Positions 1 through 8,488 of a stretch of 24,408 bases of DNA are shown one piece after another; the stretch's first letter is position 1, and each line of letters opens with the position of its first letter. This DNA comes from Granulicella sp. (GTDB lineage: Bacteria > Acidobacteriota > Terriglobia > Terriglobales > Acidobacteriaceae). A program made the translations under genes and the position numbers. The stretch spans positions 1-24,408 of the forward strand of contig PKWK01000217.1 in NCBI GenBank assembly GCA_003133205.1. Direction: 5' to 3'. Below the pieces are notes generated by a model. It saw nothing but the letters and a program-made list of their open reading frames with translations, made no database searches and had not been told where the DNA came from.

Positions 1-87
1 GAGCTGAACCACGGAAAAGAGATTCAACGTTCAAAGGTCCGTTGGATCTAGCCGAAAGCGACGATACCCCATGAAGGAAAGACGCTG

Positions 88-294
88 ATGTCGGAAGAAA
101 ACTCCGTAAACTCTGACCTTCAGAGAACCATAGAGCCATTCTTGAAAAGCCTGGGGCTCAATGTACCCACCATTCTGGACGGTCTGGCCATACTACAGGT
201 ATATGCCAAAAATCTGGCCCTGACCCTGGCCCCCCACTGGCCAAGATCGATTGGGCGACCGCAAAACGACGATTGGATTTTAATCGGGTACACA
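88..294 (+). pseudogene. possible truncated 5' end of an unrecognised gene
   Basis: An ATG at 88 is preceded at a good distance by a purine-rich AAGGAAAG (about 75-82), so it looks like a genuine translation start. The first 50 or so residues (MSEENSVNSDLQRTIEPF...) form a plausible amphipathic protein start. The frame stays open to 453, but from 295 onward it is antisense to the recognisable GH31 remnant and turns Arg/Cys-rich, so any real coding part probably ends before 295. I do not recognise a family. The first 87 bases hold no identified gene. One frame is open from the left edge to a stop at about 81-83 and could be the tail of a gene outside the window. The whole could equally be non-coding. 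Confidence 0.25.
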
Positions 295-660
295 TCACTG
301 CGCGTGTACGACCTTCACCAGGTTCGCGTCGGGTGGTCCTGTGGCTGCCGCCCCCGTGTGCGTCAGCTTTTGCGCAGCATCCGACCATTGCAGGTGCGTG
401 ATCTCCATCGCGCCTTTTTCGTAGGCATAGGTGGTGCCGTCATCGTTGTATAGGTCGAAGGTTGTGTCGGCGCCGGGGTAGACGCGCGGCTCCTGGAGCG
501 GCTGCTTCTGGTTGGTGCTTTCGATTGGCACGCCCATTGGCAGGATGGAGCCGGCGCGCACCAAGAGTGGAAGCGTATCGATCGGGGCTGAGACTAGTAA
601 GGGTGGGCCAACCCTCGCGGTTGCATTGTCTTTCAGCGCGCTGATTCTGACGCGCACGAC
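295..660 (-). pseudogene. GH31 alpha-xylosidase/alpha-glucosidase-like gene, C-terminal remnant
   Basis: The reading frame ending at the TGA at 295-297 contains APIDTLPLLVRAGSILPMG followed by a PRVYPGADTTFDLYNDDGTTYAYEKG stretch. This is the usual C-terminal beta-domain of GH31 alpha-xylosidases and alpha-glucosidases, which in the intact enzyme follows the catalytic barrel. Only about 100 residues of a protein normally 700 or more residues long are present, with no catalytic domain, so it is a remnant. The sequence before APIDTLPLL (ADNVVRVRISALKDNATARVG, in two adjoining pieces) does not match what normally precedes it. It resembles the N-terminal sandwich of such enzymes, which would fit an internal deletion. 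Further upstream (661-827) the same frame has in-frame TAG codons. The remnant lies 3' of the GH3 gene on the same strand, as expected for a decayed last gene of that arm. Family assignment is firm for the last 90 residues; the deletion model is inference. Confidence 0.7.
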
Positions 661-827
661 GTTGTCGGCCTACGATTCGACCATGACGGTGGTGTCGTCG
701 CGCTACACAATCATCGACTGCGCCGAAATCGAGGGCGTAGTCGCCAAAGAAGCCGAGGGCACGCGTCACCACCGTTGCATATCGAACAGCAATCATTCGC
801 ATCTCTTCCGGACTCAACATTGGTTTG

Positions 828-3008
828 TCAGTCGCCAACTTTGATCTGCTTGTGCAGCGCGATTGCGTCGGAGGATCCGCCTACTCGGATATCCACATTA
901 TCGCTCTCGACAGCGAAGGCTTTGCCGTCCCAATATGCCAGCGAACTCGCTTTCAGTGGAATCGAAACGGTACGCGTCTCGCCGGCGTAAATCGTCACTC
1001 TGCGGAAGGCTTTCAATTCCTGCTGCGGACGCGTAACCGCTGAACCCACGTGCGCTACGTACAGCTGCACAACCTCATCGCCGTCCCGTGCGCCTGTGTT
1101 CCTCACATCCATGCTGACAGTCACGGAGCCGTCCCTGGCTAGGCGCACGCTGCTTACGCGCAGGTTGGAATAGGCGAATTTCGTGTAACTGAGGCCGTAG
1201 CCGAATGCATACAACGGTTTGGTGGAGAGATACATATACGTGCGTCCATGGCGGATGTCGTAGTCCATCATGGGCGGCAACTGTTCCATCGATGCAACCC
1301 AGGTCTGAGTCAAGCGGCCTGCCGGGTTGTAGTCGCCAAACAGAACGTCGGCCAATCCATCGCCCTGCTCTTCGCTGTTGTGGGTCATCTCCAGGATCGC
1401 GGGGACATTCTCCTGGGTCCAGTTGGTCGTGAACGGAAAGCTCGCCTGCAGGACGACGATGGTCTTTGGGTTCGCGGCGAGGACGGCTTTCGCCAGTTGC
1501 TCCTGCTCGAGAGTGAGGCTCTTGCGGTCGATGGCCTCTTTGCCGTCGCTCGGCAACGGGCATTTGGCCCACCCGGCATCGCAGGTAGGATGATTGCCGA
1601 TGATGACGACTGCGACGTCGGCTTTACCTGCCAATTCTGCCGCCGCTGCATAGTCGGAGCCGTCAGAATATGTAACCTCCGCAGATTTTCCAGCTCGCGC
1701 GCGAATCCCCGCCAAAGGCGTGATGGCAAATGGCGGCGTTCCGCTGTACCAGTCGAGCGCGACCTTGTCCGCCAAAGGCCCGATCACGGCGATGCGCTTT
1801 AGAGCAGTGGCCTTGAGCGGGAGAAGGTTGCCCTCGTTCTTCAGCAGCACGATGGATTCATCCGTCCCCTTCCGCGCCAGCGCTTTGTTCTTGTCCCACA
1901 GCCATGGGTCATCCACTCCGGCGATGCCGGCTGGCGTGTCAAAACCGATATGCGCATAGGGCTCGTCCGCGCGCGGATCGAGCATTCCCAGGCGGATCAT
2001 AATGCGAAAGACCCCGCGCAGGTTCTCGTCGATGTCGGATTCCTTGATGAGGCCCTGCGTCAGCGCGTCCTGCACAGGCTTGGTTGCGTTCTCCAGAAAT
2101 TGATTGATGCCGGCGTGGATGGCTGCGGCGGCGGCCTCAGGCATGGTCGCGTAGGTGTGGTGCGCGCGCACCATGTTGCCGAGCGCGCCGGCGTCGGTGC
2201 AGATGATGCCGTCGAAACCCCAATCCTTCATCACCACATCGCGAAGCACCGGATTGGCGCCCATGGGCACATGGTTCCAGGCGTTGTAGGAGGTCATCAT
2301 GGCGTCGGCATGACCATCCTCAATCGCCATGCGAAACGGCACGGCATAGTACTCGTGAAAAAGCCGGTCGTCGAAGTCGGAGCTGGAGCCATCACGTCCA
2401 TCTTCGTTGCTATTTGCCAGGAAGTGCTTCAGGAGTGATGCGGTCATCCATGTCTTCGGGTTGTTGCCCTGCAGGCCCTCGGAGAAGGCCGCGGCCAGCG
2501 TCCCGACCAGATACGCGTCCTCACCATAGGACTCTTCACTTCGCCCCCAGCGTGGGTCGCGGCTCAGGTCGGCATTAGGAGCGCGTACCACCAGCCCGCC
2601 CTTGTGGTACTTGTTGAAGGCCCAGCGCGTCTCATACGCTTCTTCGGCGGCGGCCTGACGGAGCAGGTCTGGATCCCAGGTTTGCCCCAGCCCGCGCGAC
2701 TGCGGAAACTGCGTGGTTGGCGTGACCAGACCGCGCCCGCCCCATCCTCCCGGGCCGCCAAGCGCAAGCCCGTGCAGTCCCTCGACGTGGTTGGTTCCCA
2801 CGATGCCCAGCCGCGGCACAGTGGGGTCGGTGCCCAACATCGCCAGCTTTTCCTCGATGGTCATGCGCTGGAGCAAATCGGTGATGCGCTGCTCCGTGGG
2901 AAGCTGTGGCTCCTGATACGGCAGAAGCGTATGCGCCGGAATCTGCTGCGCACGCGTAATCCAAGTCACCAGGACGAGCGCCACGGTTACGGTTTCGATC
3001 AGTTTCAT
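828..3008 (-). CDS. GH3 family beta-glycosidase (beta-glucosidase/beta-xylosidase type), secreted
   Basis: A 726-residue exported GH3 enzyme that hydrolyses terminal beta-linked sugars from the non-reducing end with retention. Residues 1 to about 20 form a signal peptide ending TRA-QQ. The N-terminal TIM barrel shows substrate-binding motifs (SRDPRWGRSEESYGED at 149-164, KHF at 194-196) and the nucleophile Asp272 in GIICTDAGAL. The alpha/beta sandwich follows and includes NSEEQGDGLADVLFGDYNP, typical of the second domain. The C-terminal 100 residues (VRNTGARDGDEVVQLYV) are a fibronectin-III-like domain, so the length and three-domain plan are those of the full-length family. The ATG at 3006-3008 has a weak purine-rich AAGAG 8 bases upstream. 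It is the last intact gene of the minus-strand arm, separated from PL4 by 107 bases. The specificity (glucose, xylose or arabinose) cannot be read from sequence; xylosyl or glucosyl substituents of pectin are possible. The GH3 call itself is secure. Confidence 0.93.
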   Translation of the reverse strand: MKLIETVTVALVLVTWITRAQQIPAHTLLPYQEPQLPTEQRITDLLQRMTIEEKLAMLGTDPTVPRLGIVGTNHVEGLHGLALGGPGGWGGRGLVTPTTQFPQSRGLGQTWDPDLLRQAAAEEAYETRWAFNKYHKGGLVVRAPNADLSRDPRWGRSEESYGEDAYLVGTLAAAFSEGLQGNNPKTWMTASLLKHFLANSNEDGRDGSSSDFDDRLFHEYYAVPFRMAIEDGHADAMMTSYNAWNHVPMGANPVLRDVVMKDWGFDGIICTDAGALGNMVRAHHTYATMPEAAAAAIHAGINQFLENATKPVQDALTQGLIKESDIDENLRGVFRIMIRLGMLDPRADEPYAHIGFDTPAGIAGVDDPWLWDKNKALARKGTDESIVLLKNEGNLLPLKATALKRIAVIGPLADKVALDWYSGTPPFAITPLAGIRARAGKSAEVTYSDGSDYAAAAELAGKADVAVVIIGNHPTCDAGWAKCPLPSDGKEAIDRKSLTLEQEQLAKAVLAANPKTIVVLQASFPFTTNWTQENVPAILEMTHNSEEQGDGLADVLFGDYNPAGRLTQTWVASMEQLPPMMDYDIRHGRTYMYLSTKPLYAFGYGLSYTKFAYSNLRVSSVRLARDGSVTVSMDVRNTGARDGDEVVQLYVAHVGSAVTRPQQELKAFRRVTIYAGETRTVSIPLKASSLAYWDGKAFAVESDNVDIRVGGSSDAIALHKQIKVGD

Positions 3009-3115
3009 TGGGGTCTCTTCAGTCGAGGCCCACTATACACAATCACGGCTTCGAACAGAACAACTCCACCCAGGGCAAGAGACGACGAGCTTCTCGCTTC
3101 TTGCTTCACTCTCGG

Positions 3116-5380
3116 CTAGTCTGGCAGAGTCGGATAGTCAGGTCTTTGGCTGTCGGGGGCAATGGGGTAGGACTTGCTGCCGTCGTTGAGTTCGAGACGG
3201 ATGTAGTCCCAGACGACGCCGGTGGTGACGTCTCCAGCGGGGACGGTGAAGGTCATCTCATTGGCGCCGGGCTTGAGCAGAGCGGCGTCGATCTTCTGGA
3301 TGTACTGGTACCAAACTCCCTTGTTGGTGTTGTAGCGCAGCGCGTTGGTTGCAACGGGATGGATGGTGCCGGCGGTCTGGCCGTTGACGCCGATGGTGAG
3401 ACCGCCTTGCGCATCGGAGCCGACGTAGGTTGAGCCGCCTCCGCCGGCCGCGGGGCGCGGGCCGCCTGCTCCGAAGGCGCGGTTGCCACCACCGTCGGCT
3501 CCGGCCAGCGAGACGCGCAGGACAGCAGTGCCCTGGGAAGCTTTGGGCATGGTGAATTTGACGGTCCAGGTGGTGGCGCGGCCCTGACCCCACTGCGGGC
3601 ACGGGTCGGCGCTGGTGGGCGGAATGTTGACCCAGCCGAAGCGCTGATTGTAGGGATCCTTGGCAGCAGGATTGAGCCACGCGGTGGTGGTGGAGTGGGG
3701 AACTTCCTGAAAGAACCAATCCTTGTGGTAGTCGCTCTTGCCGATGGTGTAGGTGATGTCGTTGGGGAAGAGACCGCTGTAGCGGAGGCCCCAGCCCCAG
3801 AGCCAGTAGTTGTCGGCGTCGCCCTTGAAGAATTTGTCGCCGGTGCGGTCGGGATAGCCGATGTCCCAGATCTGCTTGCCGTAGCGGACGGGCTGCCAGG
3901 TGATTTTTCCGAGGTCGATCTTCTTGCCTGCTTCGACGGTGATGTTGGCCTTGGCGAATTCGCCGAGAACTCCGTTGGCAAAGGCGTGGAGGGTGTAAGT
4001 GCCGGGGCGGACGTTGGGGATGGTGAAGCGGCCGTCGGGGGTGCCTTCGGTCCAGAACTGATAGTAGTTGCCGTCGTGCGGCCAGGTGACGATGGGCCCG
4101 TTTCCTGCGAGCAGCGTGTACCCGCTTTCGGAGCCCTTGAAGTTGGCGTGAGTGAGGCCGACGTTGAGATTGGGGAGGGTCTTGGATGCTGCCTGAGGAT
4201 CGTCTAGGACGAGTTGCCCGGTGACGGTGGCGCGCTCGGCCTTGTGCGGGTAATCGACGCCTTCGACCCAGCTAAACGGCCACACTGCTTTGACGGCTTT
4301 TGATTTCTCGACTGCGTCGTTCCAGAGGGCGAGACTGTTGTCGTGCCACTCTGCGGGGACAGCGGGCATGCCGCTGCCGGAGGTGGCGGTGAGCTTATCG
4401 AGTTCGGCCTGGGAGGGATCTTTGGGGGCGGCAAGTGCGTTGAAGTAGACGAAGATGGGACCGACGACGCGCTTCCATTCCTGGCCGGCTGGAATCTCGG
4501 TGTTATCGCCTGCGCCATAGTGGCCGGAGGTCCAGTAGTCGAGGATGATGCCCTGGTAGGAGGGAGAGCCGGGCGCGGTCATGTGATCGATGAGGTCGAG
4601 TTTGTCGGGGCCGCCGCCGATGTACTCGTTGGATGGGTTGATGAAATAGACGCCGATGTGGTCCTTGGTGCTGGACCAGCCCCAGGCTTGGAGTTTGTAC
4701 ATGAGTGCGTTGTAGCTGTACTTGTGCTCGACGGAGTTGGCGTAGATGCCGGTAGTGTAGATGCTCTGCTCCTTGGCGTGGATGGCGTGGTCCTCGGGCT
4801 CCTTGCTCATGAGCATGTTGCGATCTTTGTCGACGGATAGCCAGTCGAAGTCGGGGTTGATGTCCTCGAGGATGAAGCGGTTTTCGCCGACGTGGACGAA
4901 CGGGTAGGAGGCTTTGTGGGTGTACTCGTCGTAGGTGTAGAAGCCGCTGGTTCCGCGCTCCATGGTGACTCGGGTTTCGATGTCCATGCCGCCACCGCGA
5001 CCGCCGGCGCCCCCGGGGTTTATGCCCTTGACGGCGACCTCGGCGCGCTCGCCGCCATTGGTGGCGGGGTCGATGGTAATGCGGGATGTGATGGTGCCGG
5101 AGGGGACCTGCTCCCACTCACGGCCTCGGGTGAGGATGTTGACCCCGTGATAGACGAGCGCAGAAATGTTGCCGTCACGCTTGGCGACGGTGGCCTTGAG
5201 GATGCCGTTATCGAGTGTCCAGCTGTCGCCGTTGTCCGTAAGGGTGACGGGGACATTCACGGTGACCTTTTCGACCTTCGGCAGAACGTGCGCGGCCTGC
5301 TGTTGAGCTGAGGCGCCGGATGCGAGGAGAACGGCCAGGGCAAGAGCCGTGGAGACACGGAGACGCATTGATTTCGTCAT
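3116..5380 (-). CDS. PL4 rhamnogalacturonan endolyase, secreted
   Basis: A 754-residue exported polysaccharide lyase expected to cleave rhamnosyl-galacturonate linkages of rhamnogalacturonan I by beta-elimination. The start at 5378-5380 is preferred over the longer frame to 5506 because it has GAGAGG about 8 bases upstream and begins a clean signal peptide (MTKSMRLRVSTALALAVLLASGASA-QQ). The catalytic beta-sandwich begins at about residue 40 (VTLTDNGDSWTLDNGILKA, WEQVPSGTIT), which is characteristic of the PL4 N-terminal domain. Lys156 (EYTHKASYP) and His219 (EHKYSY) are the best candidates for the catalytic Lys/His pair known in fungal PL4. A fibronectin-like domain follows (about 450-540, FTIPNVRPGTYTLHAFANG) and then the C-terminal carbohydrate-binding-like sandwich (YRIGYPDRTGDKF-type segment onward). 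Gly-rich inserts occur at about residues 117-131 and 629-653. The gene lies between GH2 and GH3 on the same strand. Family call secure; catalytic residues by analogy. Confidence 0.92.
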   Translation of the reverse strand: MTKSMRLRVSTALALAVLLASGASAQQQAAHVLPKVEKVTVNVPVTLTDNGDSWTLDNGILKATVAKRDGNISALVYHGVNILTRGREWEQVPSGTITSRITIDPATNGGERAEVAVKGINPGGAGGRGGGMDIETRVTMERGTSGFYTYDEYTHKASYPFVHVGENRFILEDINPDFDWLSVDKDRNMLMSKEPEDHAIHAKEQSIYTTGIYANSVEHKYSYNALMYKLQAWGWSSTKDHIGVYFINPSNEYIGGGPDKLDLIDHMTAPGSPSYQGIILDYWTSGHYGAGDNTEIPAGQEWKRVVGPIFVYFNALAAPKDPSQAELDKLTATSGSGMPAVPAEWHDNSLALWNDAVEKSKAVKAVWPFSWVEGVDYPHKAERATVTGQLVLDDPQAASKTLPNLNVGLTHANFKGSESGYTLLAGNGPIVTWPHDGNYYQFWTEGTPDGRFTIPNVRPGTYTLHAFANGVLGEFAKANITVEAGKKIDLGKITWQPVRYGKQIWDIGYPDRTGDKFFKGDADNYWLWGWGLRYSGLFPNDITYTIGKSDYHKDWFFQEVPHSTTTAWLNPAAKDPYNQRFGWVNIPPTSADPCPQWGQGRATTWTVKFTMPKASQGTAVLRVSLAGADGGGNRAFGAGGPRPAAGGGGSTYVGSDAQGGLTIGVNGQTAGTIHPVATNALRYNTNKGVWYQYIQKIDAALLKPGANEMTFTVPAGDVTTGVVWDYIRLELNDGSKSYPIAPDSQRPDYPTLPD

Positions 5381-5463
5381 AACGTAACCTCTCAGAATGG
5401 ACCTCTGTAGACGCTTACCTTGCTTGAATGGACTCAATTGAATCTCCTGCGAATGTGCCGAGC

Positions 5464-5488
5464 GGCGGCAGGATTGAATCCTGCCGCC
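5464..5488. terminator. perfect 12-bp inverted repeat downstream of GH2 gene
   Basis: GGCGGCAGGATT and AATCCTGCCGCC flank a single central G, giving a perfect inverted repeat that can fold as a 10-bp stem with a 5-base loop. It lies 27 bases past the GH2 stop on the minus strand and before the PL4 gene. There is no T-run on either strand, so it may act as an attenuating or mRNA-protecting hairpin, not a classical intrinsic terminator. The GC-rich symmetric sequence is clearly non-random. Confidence 0.5.
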
Positions 5489-5515
5489 AATAGAATGCGC
5501 TCGCACGCTGCGGAG

Positions 5516-8230
5516 TTACTTGGTTGCGGTGGGAGAGAGGGTTACCTGGACTTCCTGAGAGAGGCCGTCGGTGATGGTGACGGGGCTGGAGGTAAACGTC
5601 ACAGTGGCGGGTTTAAGGCCGTCGCGGGTGGCTGTGACCTTGATGGTGCCGGGGGTGAGGGTGGAGCGGATGGCGACACGATTGATGCCGTCCTCGGTGT
5701 TGAGGTAGAGGTTGTTTGTGGTGTTGATCTTGCCGGAGTTGTAGCCGCCGCGCCAGATGGCAGGGGATGGTCCGGCGGCGCTGGTGGCGTCCATAGCAAA
5801 GTCGACGCGGGCATCGTCGGTAGGGCAGCGCTCTCCCTTGGCATCCACGACCTCAAAGTCGATGAGGGCGATGTCGTCGCCGTCGGCGCGCATGCCGCCG
5901 GGCGCGGTGTGGAGGGTGAGTTTGATGACTGCGGGCGGCCCGGCGGTGCGGAGTTCATGGGTGGCGACGATGTTTTTGCCGTTGTAGCCGACGGCCTTGA
6001 TCGAGCCGGGGGCGAAGGCGATGTCGGGGAATGTGTAGAGGTAGCCGTTCTCGGGCGTCGTCAGTTTGCCCTGAGACTTGCCGTTGACGAAGAGCTCGAC
6101 CGCATTGACGTTGTTGGCGACGACGTACATGGGCTTTACGGTTTTGGAGCCGTCGGGCTGGGGGAGGGGGTAGGACCAGTGGCCGATGATGTGGATGTCG
6201 GGCTTCTCGTTCTGCATGACGCGCTCGACGAAGTAGATCTCCTTGGGCAGACGGACGGCGTCGACTTTGCCGCTGACGCGGGCGACTTCGCTGGAGTCCT
6301 GGCGGCCATCGGCGTTCTCGTCGGTGAAGTAAATCGACGAGTAGGCGGCGAACTTGGAGTGGTTCGGGTCAGTGTTGGAGATGCGGTTGGAGTAGAAGTT
6401 CCAGTAGCGCTTGATCTGGGCGAGGGCGAAGGTTTCTGAGTTGTAGTTCCAGGTGTCGGTGGGGCCTTTTTTGAAGCCGTAGTAGGGCGGGGAGTAGTTG
6501 TCCCAGAATCGGCGGGCGCCTTCGTCGCGGAAGTCTTCAGTTTCAATGATGGGCTCACGGTTGCGAATGTCGTCGTTGTAGGGTCCGCCGAGCATGGTGC
6601 CCCACCACTCGGCTACTGCGACGGCCCCGGGTTCGCGCAGGGAGCGGCAACCCATTACGCGGCCACCGTGGGGGTCAAGCTCTTTGCGCATGTCGACCAT
6701 CTGTTCCATCTGCGGGCCGGTGACGCCCGTGTTGCCGGCCTCCCAGAAGAGGATGCTGGGGTTGTTGCGCAGGTAGATGATCGAGTCGCGCATGACCTCG
6801 GCACGCTGGTCCCATTGGCGGCCCATGCCGTCTTCTTCTTTGTCGGCTGCGGGTGCGACTTCGACAATTCCCATGCGGTCGTACGACTCGACGTCCTCCT
6901 TTTGCGGAGTGACGTGCATCCAGCGCATGTAGTTGGCGTGATCGTCACGGATCATCTGGGCGGTGAAGTCGTGCATCCACTCGGGGTAGCCTACGCCGAC
7001 GCCAGCCCACTCGTCCGCCGAGCGCTCCGAGAATCCTTTCAGGTAGACGAACTTGTCGTTGATATACACCCCGCCGGTGCCCACCCCGCCCTTGAACTCC
7101 GTCTTGCGGAAGCCCGTCGTCGTCTTCACGACGTCCACCACCTTCCCATCCACCGCCAGCATCGAGTACACGTCGTAAAGGCTCGGCTCATCCGGACTCC
7201 AGAACTTCGCGCTCGTCAGCGGCGCCGTCGCCGTAAGCACCGTCTTCGCGCCCTGTAGCACATCCGTATTGGTGCCCTGCATCGATGCCCGCACCACGCC
7301 GTCCCTATCCACCACAACCGCCGACAGCGACACCTTGGAACTGGGCGCTCGCCGGTCGGCCGTCGCGTTATGCACCTGCGACTCCACCGTTACATCGCAG
7401 CTCTTCCCCGCGATCTTGTAGTTGGTGCAGTAGATGTAAGTGCCGGTGGTGCCGAGGCCGTCGTAGATAGGAAGGGTCTGGTAGATTTTGCCGGTGACGT
7501 GGAGCCAGACGCGGCGATTGATGCCGCCGAAGTCGGGGTTGAAGTCGTTGGCGTTCCAGCGGAATGGGATGTCAGTGGCGCGCTCATGGTAGGTGGTGCT
7601 GTTGTCGACGCGGACGGCGAGGACATTGTCATGATCGCCGAACTGGACGCCGGAGCTGATGTCGACGCCGTAGGCAGTAACGCCGTTCTCGGAGAGGCCG
7701 AAAGGGCGGCCGTTGAGGTAGATTTCGCCGGCCTGGCGCATGCCTTCGAACTCGATGAAGACCTTGGAGCCGGCGGCGTCGGCGGGGAGCTTGAAGTGTT
7801 TGCGGTACCAGCTGATGCCCTTATAGGTTCCCCGATCGCCGCCGCTGTGGTCGATGATGACGCGGAACGAGTCGACGTCGTTCATGGTATGCGGTGTGAT
7901 CACGGTCTCCCACTTCGAATCGTCAAAAGCGACCTCCTGCGCCCCCACGATGTCGCCCTTCGTGAACCTCCAGTTCGCGTTGAAGTTGTAAGTCGTCCGC
8001 GCCGTCGCGGGCGTGGCGAACTTTGTGCCGACAGCCGGTGGCGGGGGCGGGGGCAACGGAGCCGGCGCCGGCTCGGCGGCGGGTGGGGGAGGGCGCCGGG
8101 CGCGAGGCTGTGCGGGAGTCTGACCGGAGGGCTGCGTGCCAGGAAGGGTGTCCGTCTGACTGGGAGCCTGGGCGACGGCGCACGCGGCGAGGGCGAGAGC
8201 GAGGAGGGGCAGTAGGGCGCTTGGCTTCAT
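5516..8230 (-). CDS. GH2-type glycoside hydrolase (beta-galactosidase/beta-glucuronidase-like), exported
   Basis: A 904-residue exported GH2 protein. The start at 8228-8230 is chosen over the GTG at 8290 because it opens a proper export signal, MKPSALLPLLALALAACAVAQA. This contains LAAC (14-17), a possible lipobox, although signal peptidase I cleavage after AQA is also possible. Residues 26-66 are a Pro/Ala-rich linker. The sugar-binding jelly roll follows (YNFNANWRFTKGD, FEGMRQAGEIYLNGRPFG, DFGGINRRVWLHV), then an Ig-like domain, the TIM barrel (NPSILFWEAGN at about 491-500, PIIETEDF at 560-567) and C-terminal GH2 sandwich domains (VNAVELFVNGKSQG). Glu565 aligns with the GH2 nucleophile. Thr501 stands where the acid/base Glu after GN is expected, so the mechanism or substrate may be non-standard. 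It is the first gene of the minus-strand arm and faces the receptor gene across the shared control region. Superfamily call firm; substrate unknown. Confidence 0.88.
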   Translation of the reverse strand: MKPSALLPLLALALAACAVAQAPSQTDTLPGTQPSGQTPAQPRARRPPPPAAEPAPAPLPPPPPPAVGTKFATPATARTTYNFNANWRFTKGDIVGAQEVAFDDSKWETVITPHTMNDVDSFRVIIDHSGGDRGTYKGISWYRKHFKLPADAAGSKVFIEFEGMRQAGEIYLNGRPFGLSENGVTAYGVDISSGVQFGDHDNVLAVRVDNSTTYHERATDIPFRWNANDFNPDFGGINRRVWLHVTGKIYQTLPIYDGLGTTGTYIYCTNYKIAGKSCDVTVESQVHNATADRRAPSSKVSLSAVVVDRDGVVRASMQGTNTDVLQGAKTVLTATAPLTSAKFWSPDEPSLYDVYSMLAVDGKVVDVVKTTTGFRKTEFKGGVGTGGVYINDKFVYLKGFSERSADEWAGVGVGYPEWMHDFTAQMIRDDHANYMRWMHVTPQKEDVESYDRMGIVEVAPAADKEEDGMGRQWDQRAEVMRDSIIYLRNNPSILFWEAGNTGVTGPQMEQMVDMRKELDPHGGRVMGCRSLREPGAVAVAEWWGTMLGGPYNDDIRNREPIIETEDFRDEGARRFWDNYSPPYYGFKKGPTDTWNYNSETFALAQIKRYWNFYSNRISNTDPNHSKFAAYSSIYFTDENADGRQDSSEVARVSGKVDAVRLPKEIYFVERVMQNEKPDIHIIGHWSYPLPQPDGSKTVKPMYVVANNVNAVELFVNGKSQGKLTTPENGYLYTFPDIAFAPGSIKAVGYNGKNIVATHELRTAGPPAVIKLTLHTAPGGMRADGDDIALIDFEVVDAKGERCPTDDARVDFAMDATSAAGPSPAIWRGGYNSGKINTTNNLYLNTEDGINRVAIRSTLTPGTIKVTATRDGLKPATVTFTSSPVTITDGLSQEVQVTLSPTATK

Positions 8231-8488
8231 GGTGGGCAAGTTTATCCGGTATGAAAAGATGCATGGCAAACTGAGCAGCCTAGTCAGCACACGATGGTTT
8301 GGATACGTGTGAGATACGCAGGAAGTTTCCGCTGCCGAGCCTCACAGAGTGAGCAATTATTTATTCGTGGAAACCATACTTTAGTCGGTTTACAGTCTCT
8401 CGCTCATGCGAATAGCATCCTCCCGATCCAAACAGTCTGAACATGCCCGGATTTAGCGGCTGAACACGAACGCTAGTGGAGAGTTCAC
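8231..8488. promoter_or_regulatory. divergent control region between GH2 arm and receptor arm
   Basis: This 258-base stretch without a gene separates the two divergent arms and must carry at least two promoters. It includes a local AT-rich patch (8354-8395, around ATTATTTATTC and CCATACTTTAG), consistent with promoter elements. A short inverted repeat, CTCAC-AGA-GTGAG, lies at 8341-8353, with another GTGTGAG at about 8306-8312. ATGGTTT (about 8293) and AAACCAT (about 8371) form a second separated inverted pair. The receptor start is preceded by GGAGAG (8479-8484). I cannot fix a -35/-10 pair with correct spacing, so the operator idea is inference. Confidence 0.45.

Noticed and set aside
440..838. 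132-residue minus-strand frame as an intact small gene downstream of GH3
   Set aside because: Its start overlaps the GH3 stop region, its second half is Arg/His-rich, and it is out of frame with the recognisable GH31 remnant.
5381..5506. Longer PL4 start at 5506
   Set aside because: It adds 42 polar residues before a signal peptide that has its own ribosome-binding site.
5420..6439. 339-residue plus-strand open frame across the 3' part of the GH2 gene
   Set aside because: Gly/Val/Asp-rich low-quality translation antisense to GH2, with no motif.
7370..8215. 281-residue plus-strand open frame across the 5' part of the GH2 gene
   Set aside because: Antisense shadow of GH2 caused by codon bias.
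8231..8290. Upstream GTG start (8290) for GH2
   Set aside because: It adds 20 residues before a complete signal peptide beginning at 8230.
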